From: Rotaria sp. Silwood1
Taxonomy: Eukaryota; Rotifera; Eurotatoria; Philodinida; Philodinidae
Length of the DNA: 64,000 nt
NCBI GenBank assembly: GCA_905250075.1
Contig: CAJNOP010000716.1
Coordinates: 23,056-87,055 of the forward strand
Reading direction: 5' to 3'
Below are positions 1 through 11,800 of the stretch, piece by piece. The position numbers were made by a program, and so were the translations under genes. Each line of letters starts with the position of its first letter. Positions within the stretch are counted from its first letter, which is position 1. The notes under the pieces were generated by a model. It made no database searches, had not been told where the DNA came from, and saw only the letters and a list, made by a program, of their open reading frames with translations.

Positions 1-405
1 ACAAAATTTGTGATTTTCATTCTTTTGTTACGATAAGGCTATTTTCAAAAAAATAACGATTTTCTATAAAGTTTGATCAAAGGTTATCGAGGTCCAGGAA
101 TTCGAATCTATAAGTCGTTATACAAAATTTGTGAGTTTCATTCTTTTGTTAGGATAAGGCTATTTTCAAAAAATAACGATTTTCTATAAAGTTTGATCAA
201 AGGTTATCGAGGTCGAGGAATCCGAATCTATGAGTCGTTTTACAAAATTTGTGAGTTTCATTTTTTTGTTAGGATAAGGCTATTTTCAGAAAATAACGAT
301 TTTCTATAAAGTTTGGCCAAATGTCATGGGGATCCAGGAATTCGAATCTGTGACTCGCTTTTCAAAATTTATCAGCTTGATTTTTTCGGCCACTAAAGGC
401 CTATT
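1..405. repeat. Tandem satellite, about 120-bp unit
   Basis: Three units, starting near 1, 122 and 242, share the core ACAAAATTTGTGAGTTTCAT followed by an AAGGCTATTTTC block, a TTTCTATAAAGTTTG block and a GGAATTCGAATCT block. A fourth, diverged part-unit runs on from 362. The window opens inside the array, so its full length is unknown. Units differ by only a few bases, which points to recent amplification or homogenisation. No coding capacity is visible. Confidence 0.9.
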
Positions 406-429
406 TTGCAGAAATCCGGATATTCCCAT

Positions 430-625
430 ATAGCTGGCAAAACTATGAGAAATTGCTTCACCCTGACAAAAAAATCGAAACTCGAAAATTTTCCGAAATC
501 ACTTATAGATTTGGATTGCTCGACTCCGATAGCTTCCCATCAAACTTTATACGAAAATCATCATTTTCGGAAAATACACTTCCCTAACGAAAAAATCAAT
601 CTCACAAATTTTTCCTTCTCAGATA
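430..625. repeat. Diverged inverted copies of the 120-bp satellite
   Basis: On the plus strand this stretch reads like the reverse complement of the neighbouring 120-bp unit. The blocks CATCAAACTTTATACGAAAA, CCCTAACGAAAAAATCAA and CTCACAAATTTTT occur in the order expected for an inverted unit, and a shorter second inverted match begins near 455. The array therefore has a head-to-head partner. The match is by eye and clearly older than the direct copies. The open reading frame across it is probably chance. Confidence 0.6.
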
Positions 626-777
626 ACAGTGATTTCTTACCCCTATTATGGATATCAAAATTCTGACAAGCTGAGATATGCACACAATAGCAATGATCTC
701 TATCAATTTCTGTTGATTTCAAATTGATTTCTGGCATTAGAAAACAGTTTCTTTCCCCTTGATATCGATGAAGAAGT

Positions 778-1520
778 TAGATTAGCGGTTAGAATAAGGG
801 GATAGATATAGGTTAATGACTTGGATTAGAAATTAGAACAACAGAGTAGAGTGAGGCCTCAAATGAAGAGGTTAGAATAAGCAATGGAATAAGAGATTAG
901 AATAAGGGGATAGATTAAGGGGTTAGAATAGGGGATTAACATGAGGGATTAGAATAAGGGGATTGAATAAGAGGACAGCTGAAGGGATTATAATAAGGGG
1001 TTCGATTAAAGGGTTAGAATAAGGATTTAGATTACACGGTTAGAATAAGGGGTTAGAATAAGAGGATAGAATAAGGGGTTAGAATAAGGGAATAGATTAA
1101 GGAGTTAGAATAAAGGATTAGAATAAGGGGACAGATGAAGGGATTATAATAAGGAGTTAGATTAAGGGGTTAGATTACGCGGTGAGAACAAGGGGATAGA
1201 ATAAGGGGATAGAATAAGGATTTAGATTAAGGGGTTAGAATAAGGGGTTACAATAAGGGGATAGAATAAGGGATTAACATAAAGGGATAGATTAAGCGGT
1301 TAGAATAAGAGATTACAATAAGAGGATAGAATAATGGGTTAGAATAAGGATTTTGATTAAGGGGTTAGAATAAGGGGACAGAATAAGGATTTAGATTAAG
1401 GGGTTAGAATAAGGATTTAGAATAAGGGGTTAGAATAAGGGGATAGATTAAGGGATTAGAATAAGAGGATAGAATAAGGGGATAGATTATGGGATTAGAA
1501 TAAGGGGATAGGATAGGGGT
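778..1520 (+). repeat. Minisatellite of GGGGTTAGAATAA-like 13-bp units
   Basis: About 740 bp of degenerate 12- to 13-bp units built on GGGGTTAGAATAA, with common variants GGGGATAGAATAA and GGATTTAGATTAA. Variants are interspersed rather than blocked, which suggests repeated slippage or unequal exchange. The strand is strongly purine-rich. No gene is visible inside it. Confidence 0.95.
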
Positions 1521-1534
1521 AGTGCGTAGCTGCC

Positions 1535-1730
1535 GGAAACCTATTGAAGGTTTTCGAAGTCTCGAAAACCTTCAATAGGTTTCCGAGATCGTGAGCTTTT
1601 TTCATTGCTTTTGAAGGTTTCCGAGAGCTCGGAAACCCTTTCTCGGAAACCTATAAAGGGTTTCATATAGTGACAAACCCGGAAACCCTCTATAGGTTTC
1701 CCACAAAACCTCTTTTTTTTAGAGTGTAGT
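1535..1730. repeat. Fold-back block of GGAAACC motifs
   Basis: Begins with a perfect 23-bp inverted repeat (1535-1557 against 1562-1584, 4-bp loop) with core GGAAACCTATTGAAGG. Further GGAAACCT and AGGTTTCC motifs in both orientations follow to about 1700, for example around 1620, 1643 and 1680. It ends in a T-run and AGAGTGTAG that could also act as a splice acceptor for the reading frame just downstream. It looks like a small non-autonomous fold-back element abutting the lectin gene. Confidence 0.75.
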
Positions 1731-1733
1731 TGC

Positions 1734-2102
1734 GTGAGTACCACCAGTGTAATTCTCAATAACAATCAATTTCTCTACTCACCTACTTCCCAAGTTTATG
1801 CAGCCGGTATGTTAAACAATCAATTTGGTATCTATAGAGCGTACGGATATGGTAATGTTACTTCAACAACAATTTGGACGGCAAGCCAGACCTCAACATC
1901 CCAAACATCCTTTCTTGCGTTACAGACAGATCGTCATTTGGTTGTTTATACATCGACTGGAGGTGTGCTGTGGTATTCTGGTACCAATAATGGCGGTGTT
2001 GGAAGTCCATTTTGCTTTCAAATGTTAGATTCAGGAAATCTTATATGGACTGATAATTCTGGCACAGTTGTTTGGCAAACAAATACTGCACAAAGTGGAT
2101 AG
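1734..2102 (+). CDS. Bulb-type (GNA-like) lectin domain protein, start codon missing
   Basis: About 122 residues of bulb-type mannose-binding lectin fold. The repeating sub-domain pattern is visible: NNNQFLYSPTSQVYAAGM, then FLALQTDRHLVVYTSTGGVLWYSGT, then FQMLDSGNLIWTDNSGTVVWQT. The last two carry the QxDxxxxVY / LxDxGNLxW type signature in degenerate form. No signal peptide is visible. The expected first codon is GTG, not ATG, with a T-run and TGTAG just upstream. So this is either the last exon of a gene whose first exon lies in repeats, or a copy that lost its ATG. A possible poly(A) signal AATAAA is at 2430. The domain call is secure; whether the gene works is not. Confidence 0.72.
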   Translation: MSTTSVILNNNQFLYSPTSQVYAAGMLNNQFGIYRAYGYGNVTSTTIWTASQTSTSQTSFLALQTDRHLVVYTSTGGVLWYSGTNNGGVGSPFCFQMLDSGNLIWTDNSGTVVWQTNTAQSG

Positions 2103-2236
2103 CTTCTTCGTATGCCCTCTTTACGGATATGAATCTAACAAACTCAAAGTGATTCTTTCATGACATTCTCTTGATATATAAAATGTTCGAGTACATCTTC
2201 TTGCTTATAAGATTCTGCTGATCTCTCAATCGGAAA

Positions 2237-2319
2237 TGTGGTTGTGGATGCGGTTGATTGTGTTGTTGTGGGTGATGCGATTCTCTTCACTCAGACGCAT
2301 GTACCCACATCCACACCCT
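2237..2319. repeat. TGTGGG-like G-block/C-block hairpin
   Basis: A G-rich block with GTGGTTGTGGATGCGG and GTTGTTGTGGGTG (2237-2275) is followed after about 27 bp by the C-rich block ACCCACATCCACACCC (2304-2319). The two halves can pair imperfectly. The motif resembles the TGTGGG telomere unit I recall for bdelloid rotifers. Confidence 0.6.
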
Positions 2320-2435
2320 AATTCATGTACAACTAGCTAGTTCACTTTCAGCTTTTATTGAATTATTTTATCGCAGTAGTGTTTCGCGACAAGATTGCAA
2401 TAAGATGATGTCTGTATAATCTGAGTACAAATAAA

Positions 2436-5106
2436 ATATTCGCATACAGTTACAATGTTTCGTGTAAGTGATTGGCTGCAACACAATGTTATGATGTTAA
2501 TAATAACGTTAATAACTGTTTTGTCGTTTACAAACTGACGAGATACTCAGGTATTTATTTTACTCAAAGTATAGCTGGTGGATGATGTTTCGAAAACATT
2601 TAATAATAAAATGATACATAAGATGATAGTAGGAACGCATATGATATAAGAACGAGCTTATAATCAATAATGATCGCATGATTTTGATAAATCGACAAAC
2701 AGAGAAACATCAGCTGTCAATTTTACTTGTATGTTCTGTCCAATGTCTGTTTGCATCTGTAATACATTGTAGCAAACCAAGTATCAAAACTAAAATACAG
2801 CAACTGCTTTTTAATCTTTCAATGCTAAACAACATGGAAATAAAAGATGTCCAAAAATTAATTTTGTTCGTGGAAAGTTTTTCAACCGTGAAATTTTTTT
2901 GATGCAATATTTTTTAGTGACAACATCGAATACGTCATCAAAAAGTTCATTAAAATGAATATCACTTTTTTCATAACTTAAATATAAAGTTTTTTTAAAT
3001 GCTTTTGTATAAACTTGAAATATATCAAAAATTGGGGAGTCGAGGATAATGAGTGTTTGAAAACGTATTGCTTTATTGAATGAAATCATTTTACAACAAA
3101 AAAGCTTCTTCAGTAAAAGACATAAGTATTCAACTCTCTATCTATTTCTGTGCTGATAGGTTTTTAGTTCCGACTGCAGTATCACTTACATCTCTATGTA
3201 AAGTCACAATACAATTCAAGTTTTCGCATCGAAAGTATTTTGTTGTATTTCTAGTTTTGCCAGTTTAAATATGAAATTGTCTATCACCAATAATGTTTTT
3301 CATTTTCATGGCAAAAGCAATGATATCGGATTAGAAAAAGCAGCTCTATTATCTAACAGAAAGGGAAGAAATTAGTCAGTGTTCGATTTCTATCGCATAC
3401 ATAAATAAAATGTACAAAAAGAATTTATTTCAACTCAGCTTGAAACTGAATCAAAAATAATTCATTTCCCTAGTTAATAATGGCGACTTTTTGAGTTGAT
3501 GCATATCAAAGGCGCTCAATTAAATAAAATCAGTACAAATAGTATACATATATATATTCAGTATTTTAAGAATGAACATAGATAATAGAACGAGCCAGCC
3601 AAAAAACAAGAATCTTCCAATCGTCGCATTCAAGCGATCACTCACAACTAATATCTTCTCTATTCAATTTTAACATTCGATATTTTCCTTTGTTTTTTTT
3701 TTGCGTTCATTCTCACAAGCAGCAACCTGTTATCAATTTTGGAACACGAAAATTATGCCCCAACAAAAAATTAGAGAATGTCTTCTGTTTCGAACCGATA
3801 GCCATTACGCTATTTTTTTCGCTTTCTTCTTTTCCTCTTTTTCTTTTCTTTCCAAAAGTTTCTTTTTGGCATATTTCCTCTTTTTTTTTGTAGGTATTGA
3901 ATATCGATAAAGATTATTTTTCGAAAAGGAGGAAAGAAGAACGAAAAAAATATTAAAGAACAAAGAGAACGAGGAAACATGGCGAAATGAAATCACTTCT
4001 ATTTTGGTACAACATTATCTTAAAAAAGACAAATAGAAAAAACTATATTTACCATCTGAACTCTTAATGGTGAAGTACTGACAATGGAGGTGTTTATACT
4101 GTCCGTAAAAAAGATAGCACATATTTGGGTCAAATAAAAACTTTAACCGCCAAACTAACAAGGTTAAAACATTAGCGGCCCTTGGCTTGCCTAGAGGAAG
4201 ACATTCGATTTTTATGGTACTCACGCTTGGGTATATAGAAACACTAGGATTATTTACATTAATTTGTTATTCAATCACCGGAGGGTTTCAATAGTAGATT
4301 ATACAAGAATCTTTCTAAAATTTATCAATAGTATTAAGATCACATTAGTTTCGACGTCTTTTGAAATTTCAGTAGCATTAATATACATGTAGATAAAGAT
4401 CAACTAGTGGTTATCAGAATTTTTAACTCACGAATAGTTTCGATTTTATTTCGACTGAAAACAACATATTATATAATAACCTATTTTAACAAATGTCCTA
4501 CAAGTGTAGATGTAGCTCTTCAGTCAGATGATAGTAACAAAGAGCTTCTCTGCCCCAAGCACACATTAATAGTGTTCGTGGGTGGGTGTGGCTGGGTACT
4601 TGTCTCAACTACACTCACACCCACACCCACACCCGAATGCATCTCGTCTGCACAGTGTTCACTGATAATTTAATTATCGATCGTTCAACGATTAGTTTGA
4701 TCGTTTACAGAGATTTTACTAATCATTTCATCTAATTTGTCAACTAAATATTATGTTGTCTTTCGAAATTATTGTAGAACGCTTTATCGCTTGATCAGTT
4801 GGTTTTCTTTTATCAAATATTTCTCCGTGATTCACTTATGGAAAAATTATATTCAACTCCTAAAATTCTTAAAAAATATAAAACCATTGGTGATCTATTG
4901 ATTTGGACTTCGTTTATTCATCAATAAATCAATTTATTGATACAAAAAAACTTCAGAAAAAATTCTGAACTAAACAAAACCAAATTTAACTAGTGAGAAA
5001 ATAATAGAAGTTAGAATCAAACGGTAATAAATAAAAGAAAACGAATAAAATGATAAGCATGTTTTCAATCGTAAAAATGTGCTAGAAAAAACGTCAAAAG
5101 TTCACG
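2436..5106. other. Intergenic stretch, no convincing gene
   Basis: AT-rich DNA between the lectin frame and the astacin gene. Short open frames on both strands show no recognisable domain. The only structured item is the TGTGGG-like hairpin near 4578. A minus-strand frame at 2811-3089 has plausible codon choice but no identity. Confidence 0.5.
4578..4634. repeat. TGTGGG-like G-block/C-block hairpin
   Basis: GTGGGTGGGTGTGGCTGGGT (4578-4597) is followed after 13 bp by a C-rich block containing ACACCCACACCCACACCC (4617-4634). Compact telomere-like inverted arrangement, G-rich strand first. Confidence 0.75.
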
Positions 5107-5301
5107 TTATTGTTTTGGTCTGTACGAATTGACAGCAGAACCTAGAATAAGTAAAATGAATGCAATCATAATTAGTACAATGAAAATTACATCAAAATTT
5201 TATTCGTTCAGTTTTGCTTCTATAAGAGGAACCGGTTCGCATCCTGCATTCAATCGAATCATGGCTAAATCCAATCGATGATGGGTCAGCAGATGTAGCA
5301 T
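5107..5301 (-). pseudogene. Possible small membrane-protein remnant with one in-frame stop
   Basis: Reading from an ATG at 5301 to a TAA at 5107 gives 65 codons. One in-frame TAA (codon 34) separates a soluble segment with AGCEPVPLIEAK from a strongly hydrophobic segment VIFIVLIMIAFILLILG typical of a transmembrane helix, ending SYRPKQ. I do not recognise a family. It lies downstream of the astacin gene on the same strand and could be a decayed terminal exon of a lost paralog. The case rests only on hydrophobicity and frame continuity, so it may be chance. Confidence 0.22.
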
Positions 5302-5831
5302 TCTCAAATTTTATTTTATCCCAGTGAAAAATATTCATGTAATAATCACGATTATTTTTTGATTATGGGCAAGATAGCTCGATTTTTACTAAAAAATCAC
5401 TTTTTTTTGCAAAAACAGGGCGCCTCTGAGTACATCTGTATGGGTCTTCTTTTCATCTATACAAAACTGATTATCACACAAACCCATTCTCACGATCACT
5501 AATAAATTCTTCGTGCATGTGGATGCGAGATGTTCATTCAAATAAAGTAGTGCTGTGATCCGCATGCAAATGATCCTACTCACAGTAAGGTATTTTTTCA
5601 AAGTTCAAAATTGCGTCATTTTATTGATATTCTAGAATTTATGCAACAATTGTGGATTTTCTTAACAGGTTTTCACAGTCAACAATCTAGTTCCTTGCTT
5701 GACTTACTGGAAAATATGGAGCAAAGCGTCCAATCCGAGCCTGACGCTTATGTACAAAACTTCAGAGAAAGTAATCAAAAATTAAAAGACTACTCACTTT
5801 TACGTGCAATTGTCGATCATACTATGTTTGT

Positions 5832-8800
5832 TTAGCCAGAAACAGGTTTAACATCAAAAGATCTGGCTGCCGCACCACTTATTGTGATTGTGACGGTTCC
5901 AATGGTACGTGCAGTGTGAGTTGTAGTAACGAGAACCACTTTTTCACCCGATCTTAGTGAAACGGTAAGTTGAAATTGGTTATTACCTCCACTCTGATCA
6001 TCTGACAGCAGTAAATTCGCTCTCGGACTTAATCGATTGAAATTGCTGTACAGCAAACCATAGGTGTCAATAGCGCTGTTACTTCGGAAAGTGTAAACAC
6101 CACTGGTAGATGCAGTAACTCGAAGGGCGACGTAATAATAGCGGCCAGAACCTCCTGGACGTGTGAAAACTGCACTATTCGTTGTCAATCGTATCCTATA
6201 TGTGTAAACGTTTGGTGGCGCCGCTGTCAAGAGAAAAAGAATAAAATTATTACGATCTTTTAATACAATCAATAATTGAAAAGTGTTCAGAGATGTAGCA
6301 CATCTTCAAAGATTTGTCAGACTCTTAGATTTCGTTATTGACTACATCTTAGTTAGGATTTGAATGGATCATCACACGCGTCGATGACTGATAGGAAAGC
6401 ACCATCCTATCATGAAAACGAGTAATCTTTGCTGACATTATTACTGTTGAGTTTTCGCACCCATAGTAATTTAGCTAAAGAGAACCAGAACATATTGCTG
6501 TGTTTGCACAACACCACATTTAAATCAAAAACAAAGCCAAGACCCGATACGTAAAGTCAGCTTTATGTTTTTTCTTGAAGCTCACTTGAAACCATTGGAA
6601 CATGACGAGTAGCTTAGATTATATACTGTGTGTTACAATATTCATGGAATGGATCCTTGGTCTATATACCTTATGTTCTACAAAAGACTATTCTTTCAGA
6701 CATTTATAGCTAGTTAGCTTGATAGTGATCATAAAACATTTTTGATCAAAAACACATGCAAACTTTAGTATGAAATTGTGATAGGTTCGTAGGATTTTTG
6801 TAAACATACCACTAATTTGATGCATATGCACCGATAAAATAGAAATCTAGCCGAAAGTTTCAGTACAATCTATTTAGTCGACCGTTTGATGTTATTCATT
6901 TCCACTTAAAAAGATGCTCTTGTTTTTATTTGACTGAATCGTGACAGTAACATGGCAAAGAAATAAATAGAGCATTACGCTAAGATGATCAGATTCAAGC
7001 GCTATACAAAATAGATTATATTGAACATTATGGAAGACGTTCGTAATTTTACAAGTGATGAATTATGAGAACACTGAAATGTTCTTGAACAATAGTCAGA
7101 ATCTTGTACTATTTCAGTCTCACATTACGACCCTTTCTCTATTAGAATACTGCTAACCACAATTGAGCTGAATAGGTAAAGAAAGCTTAAGAAAATGTTT
7201 TCTTTCGAAAAGTTGGTACAATTCTCAACGATTCATCAGGTAAATATTAAAAATTCGAGCTTTATTCTCAAAGCATTTTCAAGTTTTTTCATAGAAGTAC
7301 AAAAACTTTGGTTTTCTAGCATCTAGTTGTACTTAGTTGTACTATTTTGTAATTTTACTTTTTTTTTATTACTAGCCCACGACTATACCTCGTTGTAGAT
7401 CAAATTACAATCAAGAGCAAATGTACCACTGAGTACCAATGAAGCACTATATCAGCAGAAAAAGTCTATTTATATTGTTCTGCAAACATTTCTGATGTTC
7501 AATGTGAAATATTTCATCTCAAATTCACTGTATTGTTGGACAATGCGTAATTACACTGTGACAGTAAACAAAAGCCATGCATATAGGAAATATATTGCAT
7601 ATAGTTGGCTAGAATTTTCTAGAATGCAATTGAATTCTTCTGCTAGATGTCATATTCTTCTTCAGTCTTTTGCACTATACTTTCTGCATATACGTCGCAA
7701 GATCGGTTTGTTACAGCCTAGATACTACATATTCAGTTTTTCGTCAGTGCATTTGTTCTCAACATGTGTCAACTGATATGTTTACATTGCAGCAAGGATA
7801 GCGTCTCACTGACATTGGGTAGAACAAGCTTTCTAAGTAAATGCGTATAAGTTATCTTCTCATTCTAAAGTATTCGCTCGAGTTGCTGCGATATCGAGGA
7901 TCAAGATCATTGATACTTTCTTCATCCATCTTGATGATACACTTTCACTTCAGTGAAGCAGTAGTCTGACCTGCTTCCGAATGGTTCTATCAATACTAAC
8001 ATATTTTCTCAAGATTAAAAATCTTGGAGTCTGATCAATATTGTAGTATTCAAGTCATCATTATGAATCTAGGAAATACGATGGCAAGTATCCAAATTAA
8101 GCAAGACACCCATGTACAAAAACAGTAGAAACAGTAATAAAATATAAAAAAATACTCACGTGTATTTGGAACTGGATTTGTTATCAACTCAAAAGTCACG
8201 ATACCTGGACCAGTTGTCGTGATTATGACGCGCCCAACGGCATTCGTGTTGTAAGTTGTGAGAATGAAAACATATGTTTGAGTCGATCTCAATGAAGCTG
8301 AAAGTTGGAATTGGTTATTGCCTCCACTTTGGTCATCGGAGGACAGTATATTTCGGGTCGGATTCGACGGATCGAAAATGTTATACAGAATACCATAGGT
8401 GTCAATAGAGCTACTACTCTGGAAAGTGTAAAAACCACCGATGTAGACAGTTATACTAATGGCTACATAGTAGAAGTTGCCAGAGGCATCTGGGCGCGTG
8501 AAAACTGCACTATTGGTTGTCAATTGTGCCGCATATGTGGAAGTTCTTGTTGACGGAGCCGCTGTCAAGAGAAACAAATAAAATCATTACGATCTTTTAA
8601 TACAATCAATAATTGAAAAGTGTTCAGAGATGCACTACAACTGCAAGGGTTTTTCAAACTGTTAGTCCTTCGTTATTGGTTACATCTTAGTTAGAAATTC
8701 GATAGATCGTCACATACGTTGATGACTGATAGTGAAACATCATCATATGATGAAAACGAGTAATCTTTGCTTACATTATTACTGTTGGGTTTTCGTACTC

Positions 8801-11800
8801 ATAGTAATTTAGCTAAAGAGAACCAGAACATATTGCTGTGTTTGCACAACACCACATTTAAATCAAAAACAAAGCCAAGACCCGATACGTAAAGTCAGCT
8901 TTATGTTTTTTCTTGAAGCTCACTTGAAACCATTGGAACATGACGAGTAGCTTAGATTATATACTGTGTGTTACAATATTCATGGAATGGATCCTTGGTC
9001 TATATACCTTATGTTCTACAAAAGACTATTCTTTCAGACATTTATAGCTAGTTAACTTGATAGTGATCATAAAACGTTTTTGATTAAAAACACATGAGAA
9101 TTTTAGTATGACATTGTGAAAGATTTGCGGCATATTTGATAATCATACCGACAATCTGATGCATTTGCATCAATAAAATAGTTAGCTAACTCAACATTTT
9201 GGAACAGGCTATTAAGCCTTGTGTTTGACGTTAATCATGTGAATTATAAAAATGGAATTTTTGTTTTGCTTTCATTGAACTCTGACAGTAGCAAGGCAAA
9301 GAAATGAATAGAGCATTATGCTAAGATGATCAGATTCAAGCGCTCTACGAAATAGATTATGTGGAACATTGGAAAAGATGTTCATAATTTCAGAAGTGAA
9401 GAGTTATGAGAATAGTGACATGTTCGCGAACAATAGTCAGAATCTCTTACTATTTCAGTCTCACACTGCGACATTTTCTCTATTAGGATACTGTTAACCA
9501 CTATTCAGCTGAATAGGTAAAGAAAGCTTAAGAAGATGTTTTTTTTCGAAAATTTGGCAGAATTCGCAACATTCACCAGATCAATGTTAAGAAATCGATC
9601 TTCTTTCACAAAGTGTTTTCAAGTTTTTCATAGAACTACCAAAACTTCGGTTTTCTAATATGTCTTTGAACTTAGTTTTACTATCTTGCAAAGAAAACAG
9701 TTCTTCTTTCGCTGAACAACTTTCACTGAACTTTCTATATTGCAACAAAGGTAGTTTCTTGCTGACATTAAGTAGAACATGTTTTCTAGAACGATGCGTA
9801 GAAGTTATCCTTGCATTCTACAGTATTCGCTTCGCATGCCATGATAAAGAAGGTCACGGTCACTAATAATTTCTTCATGTATGCTGATAATAGATTTTCT
9901 TTTTAGTTAAGCTATAGTCTGGTTCGCATGCGAATGATTCTATCAATACTAACATATTTTCTCAAGATTAAAAATCTTGGAGTCTGATCAATATTTTAGT
10001 ATTCAAGTCATCATTATGAATCTAGAAAATACGATGGCAAGTGTCCAAATTAAGCAAGATACCCATGTACAAAAACAGTAGAAACAGTAATAAAATATAA
10101 AAGAATACTCACGTGTATTTGGAACTGGATTTGTTATCAACTCAAAAGTCACGATACCTGGACAAGTTGCCGTGATTGTGACGCGCCCAACGGCATTCGT
10201 GTTGTAAGTTGTAAGAACGAGAACATATGTTTGAGTCGATCTCAGTGAAGCTGAAAGTTGGAATTGGTTATTGCCTCCACTTTGATCATCGGAGGACAGT
10301 ATATTTCGGGTCGGATTCGACGGATCGAAAATGTTATACAGAATACCATAGGTGTCAATAGAGCTACTACTCTGAAAAGTGCAAACACCACCGACTGAAA
10401 CAGTTATACTAATGGGTACATAGTAGAAGTTGCCAGAGGCATCTGGGCGCGTGAAAACTGCACTATTGGTTGTCAATTGTGCCGCATATGTGGAAGTTCT
10501 TGTTGATGGAGCCACTGTTAAGAAAAAAGACACAATCGTTAGGATTTGTCAAAAAAATCAATTGTTGAAAGATATAGTTGTGAGTGGGAATGGAAGTGGC
10601 TGGGAACGAGGTTAAGGACAAAACCTGCATTCACATCTACATTTTGTTTTGAAAATGTAATTTTCTTATCTTGATGCTATTATAATGAGATTGAAGCAAA
10701 TTGACAGTTCTGTTGTCTGTCTGAGATTTCGATAGCTCTTGACTTGGTTTACACACGTGTTGCTCCTTTTTTTTTATAAAAACTTTTTCGCACTTTGGGT
10801 TCGAAGAATATTTTTTCTTCTGACGAACAGTGTATTTCCATATAGTTTTACATGCGTACTGTAGGAAGTACGAGAAAATAGCTCTAGTGATGGCAATACG
10901 ACCTAGGAGACAACTAGTGTGTGTAAGAAAATATTAGCCTTTAGTTTCCAGCACATGCAGGAATCAAGATTTTAATATGAAAATCGCATGCATCGATAGA
11001 AAACTATTTGATCATTTTTTTTAACGAAATAAGTGGCTGCAAACACGTGCAGAGAAACCTGGCGTCTGCATTTTTCTACGAAGATTTCAAAATAGCGATG
11101 GATATTAGACAGGTCACTATGGTTTGCTTTTCGAAGTCTCATAGTAAAAGCAAGGCGCAATTTACTTGTTGGAGGTGATATAGGTCCTGTTGCACTACAG
11201 CCATAGGCGAGTTGAACCTCTTCAATATCAATGACACTTAATGTTTGACGATTTCCGATTGTAACACCAGCTTGAAGTGGCCTGATCGTATCCTGACCGT
11301 TCACAGAAAACGCGTCACGAGGATAATGCATGATTGAATCATAATCATAGGGTGTGTTTTGTGTGTCTGCTTGTGCAGTGCTATATTTTTGAAAGTTGGA
11401 TTCCATACCTATATGATCACCGAATAGATCCATGGGTTTATAGAGTATTCGAAAAAGTACTAAACGAGAAGAGTTTACCTCGTTCGATGTTTTGGGTGAT
11501 AACTTGAATATAGTCGTCACGATCAGGACGCGATTGTTCGTGGTAGAAACCTGTGTGGGAAAAGAGAGAAGGACAAGTGGTATCGATAGTGAAACAAGAG
11601 ACAATGCATTCTTCTTCCGTTTAAAAACTAGATCTGCTTTGCTTCTCTTTTTTGATATGGTAACGAGAAAGTGAAACTTGAAAGAACTGGTTCTTCTGTG
11701 TGATACTTGATAATGCTTATAAATGGCTCGAATATTGAATTCCTTTTACTTGGAAGCAATTTGCCCATCAATTATCTTTTGAAGACCATGAACGATGTTC

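Noticed and set aside
406-666. 86-residue plus-strand open frame
   Set aside because: It lies across inverted copies of the satellite unit, has no ATG at its first codon and no domain; a by-product of the repeat.
778-1520. TTAGAATAAGGGG minisatellite as an insect-like TTAGG telomere
   Set aside because: The period is 12-13 bp with AATAA inserts and it is internal; the resemblance is superficial.
2811-3089. 92-residue minus-strand frame with plausible codons
   Set aside because: No recognisable motif, and no splice sites linking it to other exons were found; left as unassigned.
8305-8553. Plus-strand frame opposite the beta-domain exon
   Set aside because: Mirror of the real minus-strand exon; no signal peptide, no paralog pattern.
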